A stretch of 64,000 nt of DNA. Origin: Kitasatospora viridis (GTDB taxonomy: Bacteria; Actinomycetota; Actinomycetes; Streptomycetales; Streptomycetaceae). The position numbers were made by a program, and so were the translations under genes. This document shows positions 7,727 to 16,063 of this stretch, one piece after another. The stretch is taken from contig NZ_VIWT01000001.1 of NCBI RefSeq assembly GCF_007829815.1, forward strand, positions 62,001 to 126,000, written 5' to 3'. Position 1 is the stretch's first letter. Each line of letters begins with the position of its first letter. Below the pieces are notes generated by a model, which was not told the origin of the DNA, did not search any database, and saw only the letters and a list, made by a program, of their open reading frames with translations.

Positions 7727-9805
7727 CATCAGGTGGACCCAGGAGGCGACCGAGGGCACGCCGTCCGCGTTGACCACGTAGAGCATGTAGTAGCCGGGCG
7801 GCGCCAGGTTGGGGTTGCTGGTCACGTTGAGGTCGATGCCGCCGTCGGCGTGCACCGTCATCGGCAGGTCCACGAACCGCTGGTTCGGGTCCGAGGAGTG
7901 GGTGACGGCGGCCGGGCGGATCAGCTCGGCTCGGACGATCGGCGCGTCCACCGTGATGTGCTGGGCCGAGCCGTAGGACCACATGGTGTTGGCCACGCCG
8001 GTGATCTGCGGCCGGGCACCGTGGTAGAGGTACGGCGGGGTGTAGATCGACACGTGCATGTCGAAGGTGCCGTTGCCCGGGTTGTCGCCCACCGTCATCA
8101 CCCGGCCGTCCGGCAGCAGGAAGGAGGCCGAGTGGTAGGTGCGCGGGATCGGGTCGGTGGCCATGCCCGGGGTGAACGTGTCGGTGGTCGGGTCGAACAT
8201 CGAGGCCTCGAAGACCGGATCGGCCCGGTTGTGCAGCCCGCCGTTGGTCTCGAAGACCTGCCCGTTCGGCAGCAGCACGGTGGAGACGTACATCTTGCCC
8301 TGGGACGCCGACTCCGGTGCGCCGTTGCTCAGCGTGCCGGTGGGGAGCAGCGGGCCGGGGGTGTAGCTGGGGCTGGCCGCCTTCAGGTCGATGATGTCGG
8401 TCTGCCGGCCGGCGTCCACGTTGCTGACGATGTTGCCGCCGCCCATGGTCATCACCCGCTGGTCCTGGGCCGGCGGCAGCAGCACGCTCATCGACTGGTC
8501 CCGGGTGTCCTTGCTCTGCAGGCCGGGCACGTCGGTCACGGTGTTGGCGTCGTAGTCGTAGATCGACGCGCCGCTGCCCGAGGTGCCGTTCCCGAACACG
8601 TGGCTGCCGGTGTAGAAGAGCCGGCCGTCCTGCATCAGGATCATCGACGGGTAGAGCCCGAAGAAGTTCCAGCTCTGGTGCACGGCGGCGAGCGGCTGCC
8701 AGGTGTCGGTGGTGCTGGAGAACCGCTCCTGCGTCACGCTGCCGGAGGAGTCCCCGCGCAGCCCGCCGAAGGTCATCACGTCGCCGTCGCCCATCTCGGT
8801 GGCCGACGGGTACCAGTGGCCGTCGTTCATGTTGTTGGCCTGGCTGTAGGTGTTGCTCGCCGGGTCGAAGATGTAGGAGGTGTTCAGGCCCTCGTAGCCG
8901 TGGCTGCCGTCGGCCGCCGGGTAGGCCTTGGTGCCGCCGACGATCAGCACCCGCCCGTCCGGCAGTTGCACGTGGCCGGAGCAGAACATGTCGGCGGGTG
9001 TGGGCACTTGGGCGAAGGTCCCGGTGGCCGGGTCGTAGACGGCGGAGCTGAAGGTGCCCGCCTGGAAGGCCATCGGGTCGTTGCCCGAGCCGGCCATCAG
9101 CAGCACCTTGCCGTTGTGCAGCACGATCGCGTGCATGCTGCGCACCGGGTTCGGGAACGGCATGACCGCCCAACTGCCCTGGGTGCAGACGGCGCCGGCC
9201 GTGCAGACGTCACCGGTGGCCGGCACGATGGCGTCCTGCATGCTGTAGTCGTCGGTGGTCAGCGTGCCGGTGCCGTAAATGGTCACGCCCCAGGTGATCT
9301 GGTCGGTGTTCGGCGGGATCACCGGGGTGCGCACGCTCGCCTGGGTGTAGGCGCCCACCACGGGCAGGGTCGCCAGGTCGGTCCAGTACTGCCAGCCGTT
9401 GGCCACGTCGTGGCGGAAGGCGGTCAGCACCGTGTCGGGCGAGGTGGTGGTGTACCAGACGCCCAGGTCGTACTGGTGACCCGGCGTCACGGAGGGTGCG
9501 CAGGACGGGTTCTCCAGCATCATCGCCTTGCGGTCACCGGTGCTCACGCCGGAGACGGTGATCTGCATGGCGTTGGCGCCGCCGTGCGCGTTGTGGGACA
9601 CCGCGTAGCCGACGCTGCCGTTGCCCCAGCCGGCCTGCTCCCAGCAGACCGGGAAGCCGGTGGAGTCCAGCGACTCCAGCCCCGGGTTGACCACCAGGTT
9701 GGCGCCGGCCCAGGCGGGGCGGGCGGCCACGCCCAGCATCAGGGCCAGCAGCGCGAGCACGGCCAGGAAGGCCGGCCCGGCTTTGCGGCGGGATGTGCGT
9801 ATCAC
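7724..9805 (-). CDS. Secreted copper radical oxidase (galactose oxidase/GlxA family)
   Basis: 693 aa from GTG 9805, with GAGGAG 8 nt upstream. Residues 1-34 are a signal peptide (Arg-Arg-Lys then a hydrophobic core ending AWA). Residues about 35-195 form a carbohydrate-binding-like beta-sandwich, followed by a Kelch seven-bladed propeller (repeated LPDGRV turns) and a C-terminal Ig-like domain. The galactose oxidase copper site is intact by alignment of motifs: Cys275 (MFCSGH) to crosslink Tyr332 (HWYPSAT), axial Tyr557 and ligand His558 (RTYHSAS), and His636 (AVTHSSDPNQR). It should oxidise an alcohol or sugar to aldehyde plus H2O2 outside the cell. It lies 20 nt downstream of a GT-C glycosyltransferase, not beside cslA as in classical glxA loci. 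Confidence 0.9.
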   Translation of the reverse strand: MIRTSRRKAGPAFLAVLALLALMLGVAARPAWAGANLVVNPGLESLDSTGFPVCWEQAGWGNGSVGYAVSHNAHGGANAMQITVSGVSTGDRKAMMLENPSCAPSVTPGHQYDLGVWYTTTSPDTVLTAFRHDVANGWQYWTDLATLPVVGAYTQASVRTPVIPPNTDQITWGVTIYGTGTLTTDDYSMQDAIVPATGDVCTAGAVCTQGSWAVMPFPNPVRSMHAIVLHNGKVLLMAGSGNDPMAFQAGTFSSAVYDPATGTFAQVPTPADMFCSGHVQLPDGRVLIVGGTKAYPAADGSHGYEGLNTSYIFDPASNTYSQANNMNDGHWYPSATEMGDGDVMTFGGLRGDSSGSVTQERFSSTTDTWQPLAAVHQSWNFFGLYPSMILMQDGRLFYTGSHVFGNGTSGSGASIYDYDANTVTDVPGLQSKDTRDQSMSVLLPPAQDQRVMTMGGGNIVSNVDAGRQTDIIDLKAASPSYTPGPLLPTGTLSNGAPESASQGKMYVSTVLLPNGQVFETNGGLHNRADPVFEASMFDPTTDTFTPGMATDPIPRTYHSASFLLPDGRVMTVGDNPGNGTFDMHVSIYTPPYLYHGARPQITGVANTMWSYGSAQHITVDAPIVRAELIRPAAVTHSSDPNQRFVDLPMTVHADGGIDLNVTSNPNLAPPGYYMLYVVNADGVPSVASWVHLM

Positions 9806-9825
9806 GGGTGGTTCTCCTCGGGAGC

Positions 9826-11418
9826 TCAGGCTTGGGCTGACTTGTCGATCCGGCGCACCTCGATCCGGCCGCCAGGCGGGCCGAAGGCGGCCACCACGGT
9901 CGAATGGGCCAGCGCCGCGTGCACGGTGGGGAGGTCGTTGGGGTCCTGCCGCAGGGCGGGCGAGGAGACGATGTAGTCGAGGCTGCGCCAACCCTGCGGC
10001 AGGGTGCGGGAGACGGCCGGGTCCAGGTCCAGCTTGTAGAACCAGATCACCCCGGTGCCGGGCTGGAAGCCGTCGTGCACCAGGTCCAGCCAGAGCGCGT
10101 CGTCCACGGTGATCCGGGTGTGCGCGGGGTCGGGCAGGTTGGCCCGCAGCCACCCGGCCGCCTGGTCGTAGGGCGCGTTGGCGTCGGCGGTCAGCGCCGT
10201 GCGGTCGCCGGCGTACCAGCGCGGCACGGTGAACCCGGCGGCGAGCGCGGCGGCCAGCGCCAGCACGCCCCAGCGCAGCGGGCGCAGCCGCACCCGGGGC
10301 AGGGCCCGCAGCACCGCCCGGGCCAGCAGGTCGCAGGCGGCGGCCAGGCAGAGCGCCAGGAACGGCAGCGCCTGGATCACGTACATCGCCGGCAGGTAGC
10401 CGGCCCCGGGCCGCAGCACCACGGCGACCAGCAGCAGCACGGCCAGCGCCGGGGCCCGCAACCGGCGCACGCACAGCGCGACCAACGCGCCGGCCAGCCC
10501 GGCCACGATCAGCACCCGGTCGTAGTACAGCCAGGAGCTGACCAGTTGGCGGGCCGGCGAGCCCGGCGTGAAGACCGAGCCGGAGCCCGGCCGGTCCAGT
10601 TGGTAGACGATGCCGCCGAGCAGCGAGACGTGCCCGGGCCCGGGGAACAGCTCGCCCTTGGTCGCCGCGTACAGCGGGTAGCCCAGCACGATCAGCACCA
10701 GCGCGGTGCCGAAGCCGACCACCGAGAACTTGCGGGTGCTGCGCGCGCTGCACTGCCAGAGCAGCAGCGCCAGGGCCGGCAGCACCACGGCCATGGTCTC
10801 CTTCGACAGCACCGCGACGGCCGCGCACAGTCCGGCGCCGACGTGGTGCCACAGGTGCCGGCGCGGCGAGGCGGCGAGCACCAGCGCGGCCAGCATCCAG
10901 GCCACCGCGAAGTTGTCCAGGAAGAGTTCGCGCTGCAGGCCGACGGCGAGCGGGCACAGCCCGAACAGCAGCACCGCGGCGGCCGCCGCCCAGCGGGCCA
11001 GGCCGAGCCGGCGGGCCAGGGTGTGCAGCAGCAGGCAGCTCGCCGCGGTCACCGGCAGCATCGCGATCCGCATCTGGGCGGTGAACAGCTCGGCCGAGCC
11101 GGCGAAGTGGCCGGGTATCCAGGAGAGCAGCGCCAGTTGGATCCAGCCGAGCGGCGGGTGGTCGTACCAGTAGGTGTAGTGGGCCAGCCCGTGCTGCTGC
11201 TGGACGGCCCAGGCCTGCGCCAGGTAGGTGCCCTCGTCGTCGCTCACCCCCGGGTACCCGGTGATGTTCCAGCCCTGCACCACCAGGACCGCCAGGGTGA
11301 CGCCGGCGGCGGTCCAGCGGTCGGGGCGGGCCAGTCGGGCCAGCCGGCGCCGCAGTGGCGGGAGCCGGCCGGGCGGGGATATCGGTGGACGGGCGGCCGT
11401 GTCCAGGAGGGCGGTCAC
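9826..11418 (-). CDS. GT-C membrane glycosyltransferase (GT39/ArnT-like)
   Basis: 530 aa from GTG 11418, with AAAGG 9 nt upstream. About 10-12 hydrophobic helices follow a basic N-terminus. The first extracellular loop holds VSDDEGTYLAQAW, the Asp-Asp/Glu catalytic loop of GT39/GT83 (PMT-2, ArnT) enzymes, and then WYDHPPLGW. Such enzymes move a sugar from a polyprenyl-phosphate donor to protein, lipid or glycan on the outer face. The C-terminal 130 residues (after about 385) are soluble and extracellular. Cotranscription with the copper radical oxidase suggests the oxidase acts on the glycan this enzyme makes (inference). Confidence 0.85.
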   Translation of the reverse strand: MTALLDTAARPPISPPGRLPPLRRRLARLARPDRWTAAGVTLAVLVVQGWNITGYPGVSDDEGTYLAQAWAVQQQHGLAHYTYWYDHPPLGWIQLALLSWIPGHFAGSAELFTAQMRIAMLPVTAASCLLLHTLARRLGLARWAAAAAVLLFGLCPLAVGLQRELFLDNFAVAWMLAALVLAASPRRHLWHHVGAGLCAAVAVLSKETMAVVLPALALLLWQCSARSTRKFSVVGFGTALVLIVLGYPLYAATKGELFPGPGHVSLLGGIVYQLDRPGSGSVFTPGSPARQLVSSWLYYDRVLIVAGLAGALVALCVRRLRAPALAVLLLVAVVLRPGAGYLPAMYVIQALPFLALCLAAACDLLARAVLRALPRVRLRPLRWGVLALAAALAAGFTVPRWYAGDRTALTADANAPYDQAAGWLRANLPDPAHTRITVDDALWLDLVHDGFQPGTGVIWFYKLDLDPAVSRTLPQGWRSLDYIVSSPALRQDPNDLPTVHAALAHSTVVAAFGPPGGRIEVRRIDKSAQA

Positions 11419-11860
11419 GGGTCAACCTTTCGGGGAGCGGCCGACGGGGTCGGGGCCGGTGCGGGGGCGGCGAACGGGCGCGGATCGGTGGTTTCCTGAC
11501 GGGTTTTCGACGCTCGCCCGCCGCGGCTCCGGAGCGGCTCACAGCGTCGTGGAATTACTCGACCGTGCGCATTCCACCGATGCCCGGAATCCGGCGTTGC
11601 CGCGCTCCGGAACGTTCTGCCGCTTCCGCCCGCCACGGCCTTTCGGCATGGCGAAGCGGGTGCGGCGGGCGGCGTTCAGCGGCCGTCCGCCGCACCGGGA
11701 CGCGTGTGGCGAGTGGTGAAGGTGTGTCAGCTGGGGCGAGTCGGAACGTGTGAGCCCGGCGGGGCCGGTAGGGCGTGCCGAGTCAGCCGCGTGGAATGCC
11801 GCCGGATCTGCGGCGCGGCCCCTCGGGGCGCACGGGTTCCACCGACTGCGTCGGCTCCCC

Positions 11861-11918
11861 CGACTTCCCTGACTTCCCCGACTCCGTGGACTCCATGGAC
11901 TCCCCCGACTCCATGGAC
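11861..11918. repeat. Low-complexity GACTYC hexamer array
   Basis: About nine degenerate copies of GACTTCC/GACTCC(A/G)TG occur in a row. They are probably slippage-derived and lie in the intergenic region. Confidence 0.6.
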
Positions 11919-12036
11919 AACGACCAGGTCATCTTCCCCCCATCGGCTGCCCGCCGACGTCTCTGCGCCCCTCTTCGCCGCTCGAACCGAGGCTGGTACC
12001 GGACCATTGAATACCCATCAGCAGGTCCCGGGTGGT

Positions 12037-12060
12037 GTTTTCGGGAATCTCGCCGAAAAC
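12037..12060. promoter_or_regulatory. Inverted repeat GTTTTCGG-N8-CCGAAAAC
   Basis: A perfect 8-bp arm inverted repeat in the AT-richer part of the intergenic region. It could be an operator or an RNA hairpin; no gene is tightly linked. Confidence 0.35.
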
Positions 12061-12276
12061 GCCCTTCGATGGCCCCACCTTTGCACGCCCCAATAGCTCC
12101 AGTGCCAGCCCCGACCGAAAATCAGCGATTCCTGACCGGATTCGGCGGCTCCCTCCGGGGAAATACGTCCGATTCAGAGCCATTGGCGAGTTGCGCGCGC
12201 ACGGTTCCGGCCGGTCGGCAATGGCGGGAAAATGCCAGGGTCATGGGCCGCGCCCGACGGGCCCCCGCCGCCCGGC

Positions 12277-13794
12277 TCACCGCCCCCCGAGCCCGGCCGT
12301 CGGCGCGAGGGCCGGGCGCGGGGCGCCGAACCAGTACGCCAGGGCACTCCGCAGGCCCTCCCCCGAGGCGGCGGCCCAACACACGTAGCCGTCCGGACGG
12401 ATGAGCATCGGCTCGACCGCGGCACCCCGGCCGGCCCCGCCCACCCGGTCCACCCGGTCCGACCACGGCTCCGCCGCTCCGCCGAGCGCGTCGTCCGGGT
12501 CGACCAGCACCCCGCCTCCGGTGCGCAGCAGTTCGTGCAGCCGGGCCGGGCCGAGGTCCAGGTCGGGTGCGGGCAGCCCGAGCAGCGGGTGAGCGGGCTC
12601 GCCCGGCACCCGCGGCGCCGTCGGCATCGGGTAGCGGGTCGCCGTCCCGGCCATCAGATCACCCAAGTACCGCCGCACCTGCGGAAGTTCGGCCAGTACG
12701 GCGAACAGCTCCCGGGTCGCGGTCACGTCCGGGTCGAGGGTGCCCGTCCAGTCCAGCAGCAGGCTCTGCGCCTGGACGTTGCGCAGCACCACGGCCCCGG
12801 CCAGGTGCCGCTCCGCGTGGTAGCTGTCGAGCAGGCCCGTCGGCGCCCAACCCCGCACGGCGGCGCCCAGTTTCCAGCCGAGGTTGAACGCGTCCTGCAT
12901 CCCGGTGTTCATCCCCTGCGCGCCGAACGGCAGGTGGACGTGGGCGGCGTCGCCGGCCAGGAACACCCGCCCGTGCCGGTAACGCGCGACCTGCCGGGCC
13001 GCGTTGGTGATCCGGTCGGCGTGGCAGAGTTCGAGCAGGCCCACCCGCTCGCCGAACACGGCGCGCAGGCCCGCGCGCAGCTCCTCCTCGGTGACCGGCA
13101 CCTCCCTGGGCAGCGACCGGCCCGGCCCGCCCATCGCCAGCCTGCGCAGCGGCCGGCCCCGGTCGTCGGTGCCGAGCGGGAACACGGCCGCCCAGTGGCC
13201 GTCCGCACCGCGGGTGTGCGGCGCCAGACCGTCCGCGCCGCTCAGCCGCACGTCGGCGGCGACCGCGGTCGCGGTGCCCGCCCGACCGGGGAACTCCGCC
13301 TTCAGCAGCGCACGGACCGCACTGTGGGCGCCGTCGGCGCCGACCAGGTAACGCGCCCGGACGGCAACGCCGTTGGCGAAGGTCGCGGTGACCCCGTCCG
13401 CGTCCTGGGCCAGGCCGACCAGCTCGTGGTCGCGCCGCACCAGCAGGCCCTGCGCGGCGAGGTGCCGTTCCAGCAGGCCCTCCACCGCGACCTGCGGCAC
13501 GGACCGCCACGGCAGCCGGCGGTGCCCGGCCGGGCCGGTCGGCTCCAGCGGCAGCGGGATGCCCGCGAAGTTGCCGGCCCCGACGGGGTGTTCCCCGCCG
13601 GCCAACAGCGGCTCCAGCAGGCCCCGCTGGTCGAGCGCCTCCACCGTGCGGGACTGCACGGCGCCCGCCCGGGAAAGCGTGCTGCGCCGCGGCAGCTTGT
13701 CGACCAGCACGGTCGACACCCCGGCCAGCAGCAGCTCGTTGGCCGCCGTCATCCCGGTCGGTCCCGCGCCGACGACGAGTACGTCGGTGTCCAT
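12277..13794 (-). CDS. FAD-dependent aromatic monooxygenase (group A)
   Basis: 505 aa from ATG 13794. The N-terminal Rossmann fingerprint VVGAGPTG (7-14) binds the FAD ADP moiety. YLVGADGAHSAVR is the DG motif near residue 155, and VFLAGDAAHVHLPFGAQGMNTGMQD near 280 is the GD/FAD-ribityl motif. The length and C-terminal thioredoxin-like region fit PheA/MhpA/rifampicin-monooxygenase-type hydroxylases (NAD(P)H + O2). The substrate is not predictable. It is divergent from an Lrp-type regulator, its likely controller. It could serve aromatic catabolism, antibiotic inactivation or polyketide tailoring. Confidence 0.9.
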   Translation of the reverse strand: MDTDVLVVGAGPTGMTAANELLLAGVSTVLVDKLPRRSTLSRAGAVQSRTVEALDQRGLLEPLLAGGEHPVGAGNFAGIPLPLEPTGPAGHRRLPWRSVPQVAVEGLLERHLAAQGLLVRRDHELVGLAQDADGVTATFANGVAVRARYLVGADGAHSAVRALLKAEFPGRAGTATAVAADVRLSGADGLAPHTRGADGHWAAVFPLGTDDRGRPLRRLAMGGPGRSLPREVPVTEEELRAGLRAVFGERVGLLELCHADRITNAARQVARYRHGRVFLAGDAAHVHLPFGAQGMNTGMQDAFNLGWKLGAAVRGWAPTGLLDSYHAERHLAGAVVLRNVQAQSLLLDWTGTLDPDVTATRELFAVLAELPQVRRYLGDLMAGTATRYPMPTAPRVPGEPAHPLLGLPAPDLDLGPARLHELLRTGGGVLVDPDDALGGAAEPWSDRVDRVGGAGRGAAVEPMLIRPDGYVCWAAASGEGLRSALAYWFGAPRPALAPTAGLGGR

Positions 13795-13920
13795 GGTCTT
13801 CTCCTCGGTCGGTCACCTCGGCTGTGCCGCGGCGCGGTCGCGCCGGACAGCACCAACGCTCGGCCGACCGGAACAGCCGGGCCAGCAACCGACCCGATCG
13901 TGCCGACATCCGACGCCGAC

Positions 13921-13926
13921 TACCCT
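13921..13926 (+). promoter_or_regulatory. -10 element of a leaderless promoter for the Lrp-type regulator
   Basis: TACCCT lies 7 nt before the GTG at 13934, the spacing of a leaderless actinobacterial gene; no ribosome-binding site is visible. Confidence 0.4.
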
Positions 13927-13933
13927 CGACGAG

Positions 13934-14923
13934 GTGGAATCCGACTACGCCCAAGACCGCCGCCACGGCTACGACCTGTTGGACCGTCAGCTGGTCCACG
14001 CCCTGCACGTCGACGGCAGAGCGCCGTTCAGCAGCATCGCCCGGGTCCTCGGCGTGTCGGACCGCACCGTCGCCCGCCGCTACGCCCGGCTGCGCTCGTC
14101 CGGCGCGGTCCGGGTGGTCGGCGGCGTGGACCCGACCGCGCTGGGCGCGGTGCTGTGGCTGCTGCGGGTGCGCTGCGCGCCCTCCGCCACGGTCGCGGTC
14201 GCCGAGGCGCTGGCCCGGCGCCCGGACACCTCCTGGGTGAACCTCACCTCCGGCGGCACCGAGATCACCTGCACGGTGCGCACCGAGAGCGAGGCCGACA
14301 GCGAGGCGCTGCTGCTGACCCGCCTCCCCCGCACCCCGCGCGTGGAGGCGGTGAGCGCGCACTCCGTGCTGCACGCCTTCTACGGCGGCCCGGACAGCGT
14401 CGTCGCCAAGCTCGGCCCGCTCGACGCGGAGTCGGTCGCGGCCCTGCGCCCACCCCAACTGGCCCGCCGCTGCGGGCCGGTACGGCTCGACGACGGCGAC
14501 CGCAGGCTGCTCGCCGCGCTCGCCGTCGACGGCCGCACCGACTTCGAGCAGCTGGCCACGGCCACCGGCTGGTCACCGACCACGGTCCGCCGCCGGATGA
14601 CCGAACTGCGCGAACACGGCGTGCTCTACCTCGACATCGACTGCGACAACCGCCTGCTCGGCCTCGGCCCGCGCACCCAGCTCTGGCTCTCCGTCGCCCC
14701 CGCCCGCCTGGAAGAGGTCGGCGAGGCCCTGGCCGCCCACCCCGAGGTCGCGTTCGCCGCCGCCACCACCGGCCCGAGCAACCTCTACGCCAGCCTGGTC
14801 TGCCCGGACCAGCGGGCCCTGTACCGCTACCTGACCACCCGGGTGGCCGCCCTGCCGGCCGTCACCCACCTGGAGACCGAGCAGGTGATCAAGACCCTCA
14901 AGCAGGCCGCGAACCGCCCGTAG
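13934..14923 (+). CDS. Lrp/AsnC family regulator, tandem-module type
   Basis: 329 aa, about twice the length of classical Lrp. Residues about 10-60 form an AsnC helix-turn-helix (LLDRQLVHALHVDG, then VSDRTVARRYARLR), followed by a RAM-like ligand domain. A second HTH-like module starts near 180 (LDDGDRRLLAALAVDGRTDFEQLA, then SPTTVRRRMTEL) with its own ligand domain (LWLSVAPARLEEVGEALAAHPEV). The GTG start fits a leaderless transcript. Because it is divergent from the FAD monooxygenase with a 139-nt gap, it probably senses that enzyme's substrate. Confidence 0.88.
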   Translation: MESDYAQDRRHGYDLLDRQLVHALHVDGRAPFSSIARVLGVSDRTVARRYARLRSSGAVRVVGGVDPTALGAVLWLLRVRCAPSATVAVAEALARRPDTSWVNLTSGGTEITCTVRTESEADSEALLLTRLPRTPRVEAVSAHSVLHAFYGGPDSVVAKLGPLDAESVAALRPPQLARRCGPVRLDDGDRRLLAALAVDGRTDFEQLATATGWSPTTVRRRMTELREHGVLYLDIDCDNRLLGLGPRTQLWLSVAPARLEEVGEALAAHPEVAFAAATTGPSNLYASLVCPDQRALYRYLTTRVAALPAVTHLETEQVIKTLKQAANRP

Positions 14924-15043
14924 CCGACCCCACGTCAACCACCGTTCCGCCAAACGGTTTTCGGCGCCCGCCCCCGCGAATCGGTTTGCGCGCCCGCGCC
15001 CGCGCTGCCACAGTGCCCTACGAACCGGGGGACGGGAGGGCCC

Positions 15044-15952
15044 ATGACCGCGCAACTCCCGCGCGCCGACCCGGCGGCGGCCTACACCCGCCCGCCCTAC
15101 CGCACCCCTTCGCCGCCCCGGCCCGCCCCGCGCGAGCTGGTGCTGGACGTCCTGCTCCCCTGGCGCCTGGCCCGCCTGGTCTACGGACCGTACCGGACCT
15201 CCCGCCTCGCCCGGCTGACCGCCTCCGGCGTCACCGCGACCGTCGGCGCCCAGGTCCTCGACCCGTACCTGCAGCCGGTCGTCACCACCATCGCCGAGGA
15301 GGCCCTCGACCCGCGCATCGAACGCCTGCTGACGCCCCGTGCCCTGCTCGGCCTCGGCATCGTCCTGCACCTGGTCCGCCTGTGCACCGGCACCTGGAGC
15401 GCCAACGACCTGCTCACCTCCGCCTTCGGCGAGGACGGCGTCGTGATGATGCTCACCGGCCCGATCGCCCTCCTCCTCGGCTGCCTCCCCCTGATCGCCC
15501 TGGCCCGCCCCGGTACCCGCCGCCAGGTCGCCCGCCTGGTCGCCCGCCCGCTGCTGGTCGGCCTGTGCACCGTCGCCGTGTTCCTCAGCATGATGCTGGC
15601 CTTCCAGAACGGCTCCGAGGACACCGGCGGCCTGCTCCTCGCCCCGGTCCTGCTCTGGCTGGGCCTGTTCGTCCCGTGCGTCCTCTACCTGGTGCACCGC
15701 AACTCCTTCGCCGTCCGCGCCCACCCCCTGGCCCGCCCGCTCGTCGCCGTCCCCCTGGTCTGGCTCACCGTCCTCGGCCACCTCGCCTTCGTCGACACCA
15801 AGGGCACCTCCACCCACGGCCCCGCCCTGATCGCCCTGCTGGCCGGCCCGGCCGGCGTGACGGTCACCGCCGTGATCGAGATCGTGCTGCTCCGCCGCCG
15901 CCACCGGGTCGGCTTCCGCGGCCCGCTCGGGCCCGCCGCCCCGAGCAGGTAG
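15044..15952 (+). CDS. Membrane protein of unknown function
   Basis: 302 aa with GGGAGGG just before ATG 15044. The first 35 residues are Pro/Ala-rich and cytoplasmic. Five or six hydrophobic helices follow, with a gap around residues 70-95 containing DPYLQPVVTTIAEEALDPRIERLL. The C-terminus is Arg-rich. No transporter or enzyme motif is recognised. It is separated from the Lrp gene by 120 nt and may be a single-gene unit. Confidence 0.75.
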   Translation: MTAQLPRADPAAAYTRPPYRTPSPPRPAPRELVLDVLLPWRLARLVYGPYRTSRLARLTASGVTATVGAQVLDPYLQPVVTTIAEEALDPRIERLLTPRALLGLGIVLHLVRLCTGTWSANDLLTSAFGEDGVVMMLTGPIALLLGCLPLIALARPGTRRQVARLVARPLLVGLCTVAVFLSMMLAFQNGSEDTGGLLLAPVLLWLGLFVPCVLYLVHRNSFAVRAHPLARPLVAVPLVWLTVLGHLAFVDTKGTSTHGPALIALLAGPAGVTVTAVIEIVLLRRRHRVGFRGPLGPAAPSR

Positions 15953-15985
15953 CCGCGCAGGGCGGATCGACTCCGCCCACCGGCA

Positions 15986-15998
15986 TGACGGTGCGTCA
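15986..15998. repeat. Palindromic motif TGACGGTGCGTCA
   Basis: Second copy of the 13-mer seen at 7714, here in the gap between the membrane protein and the biosynthetic cluster. Confidence 0.55.
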
Positions 15999-16018
15999 CA
16001 ATTCCCCGGGCGCGCGCC

Positions 16019-16032
16019 TGCCCATATGGGCA
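16019..16032. promoter_or_regulatory. 14-bp perfect palindrome upstream of the cluster
   Basis: TGCCCATATGGGCA is fully self-complementary and is followed 10 nt later by a half-like TTTGGGCAA. It lies 32 nt before the first start codon of the cluster and is a candidate operator. Confidence 0.45.
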
Positions 16033-16063
16033 ACGTCCCTTTGGGCAAGCGCGTCGAAGACTC

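Larger units (their letters stand above)
11419..12276. other. Long intergenic region (858 bp), no convincing gene
   Basis: This is the 5' side of the glycosyltransferase/oxidase operon and the 3' side of the FAD monooxygenase. Third-position bias is lost, and from about 11990 to 12200 the sequence is clearly more AT-rich than its flanks. It contains a degenerate GACTCC/GACTTC array (11861-11918) and an inverted repeat GTTTTCGG-N8-CCGAAAAC (12037-12060). Short reading frames exist on both strands, but none has codon bias or a good ribosome-binding site. Confidence 0.5.

Noticed and set aside
7724..11542. One 1272-codon frame joining the glycosyltransferase region to the copper oxidase
   Set aside because: The upstream half is out of frame with the glycosyltransferase. 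A signal peptide and Shine-Dalgarno fix the oxidase start at 9805, so there is no fusion protein.
11929..12183. 84-codon frame on the minus strand in the long gap
   Set aside because: Third codon positions lack the G/C bias of real genes here and there is no ribosome-binding site.
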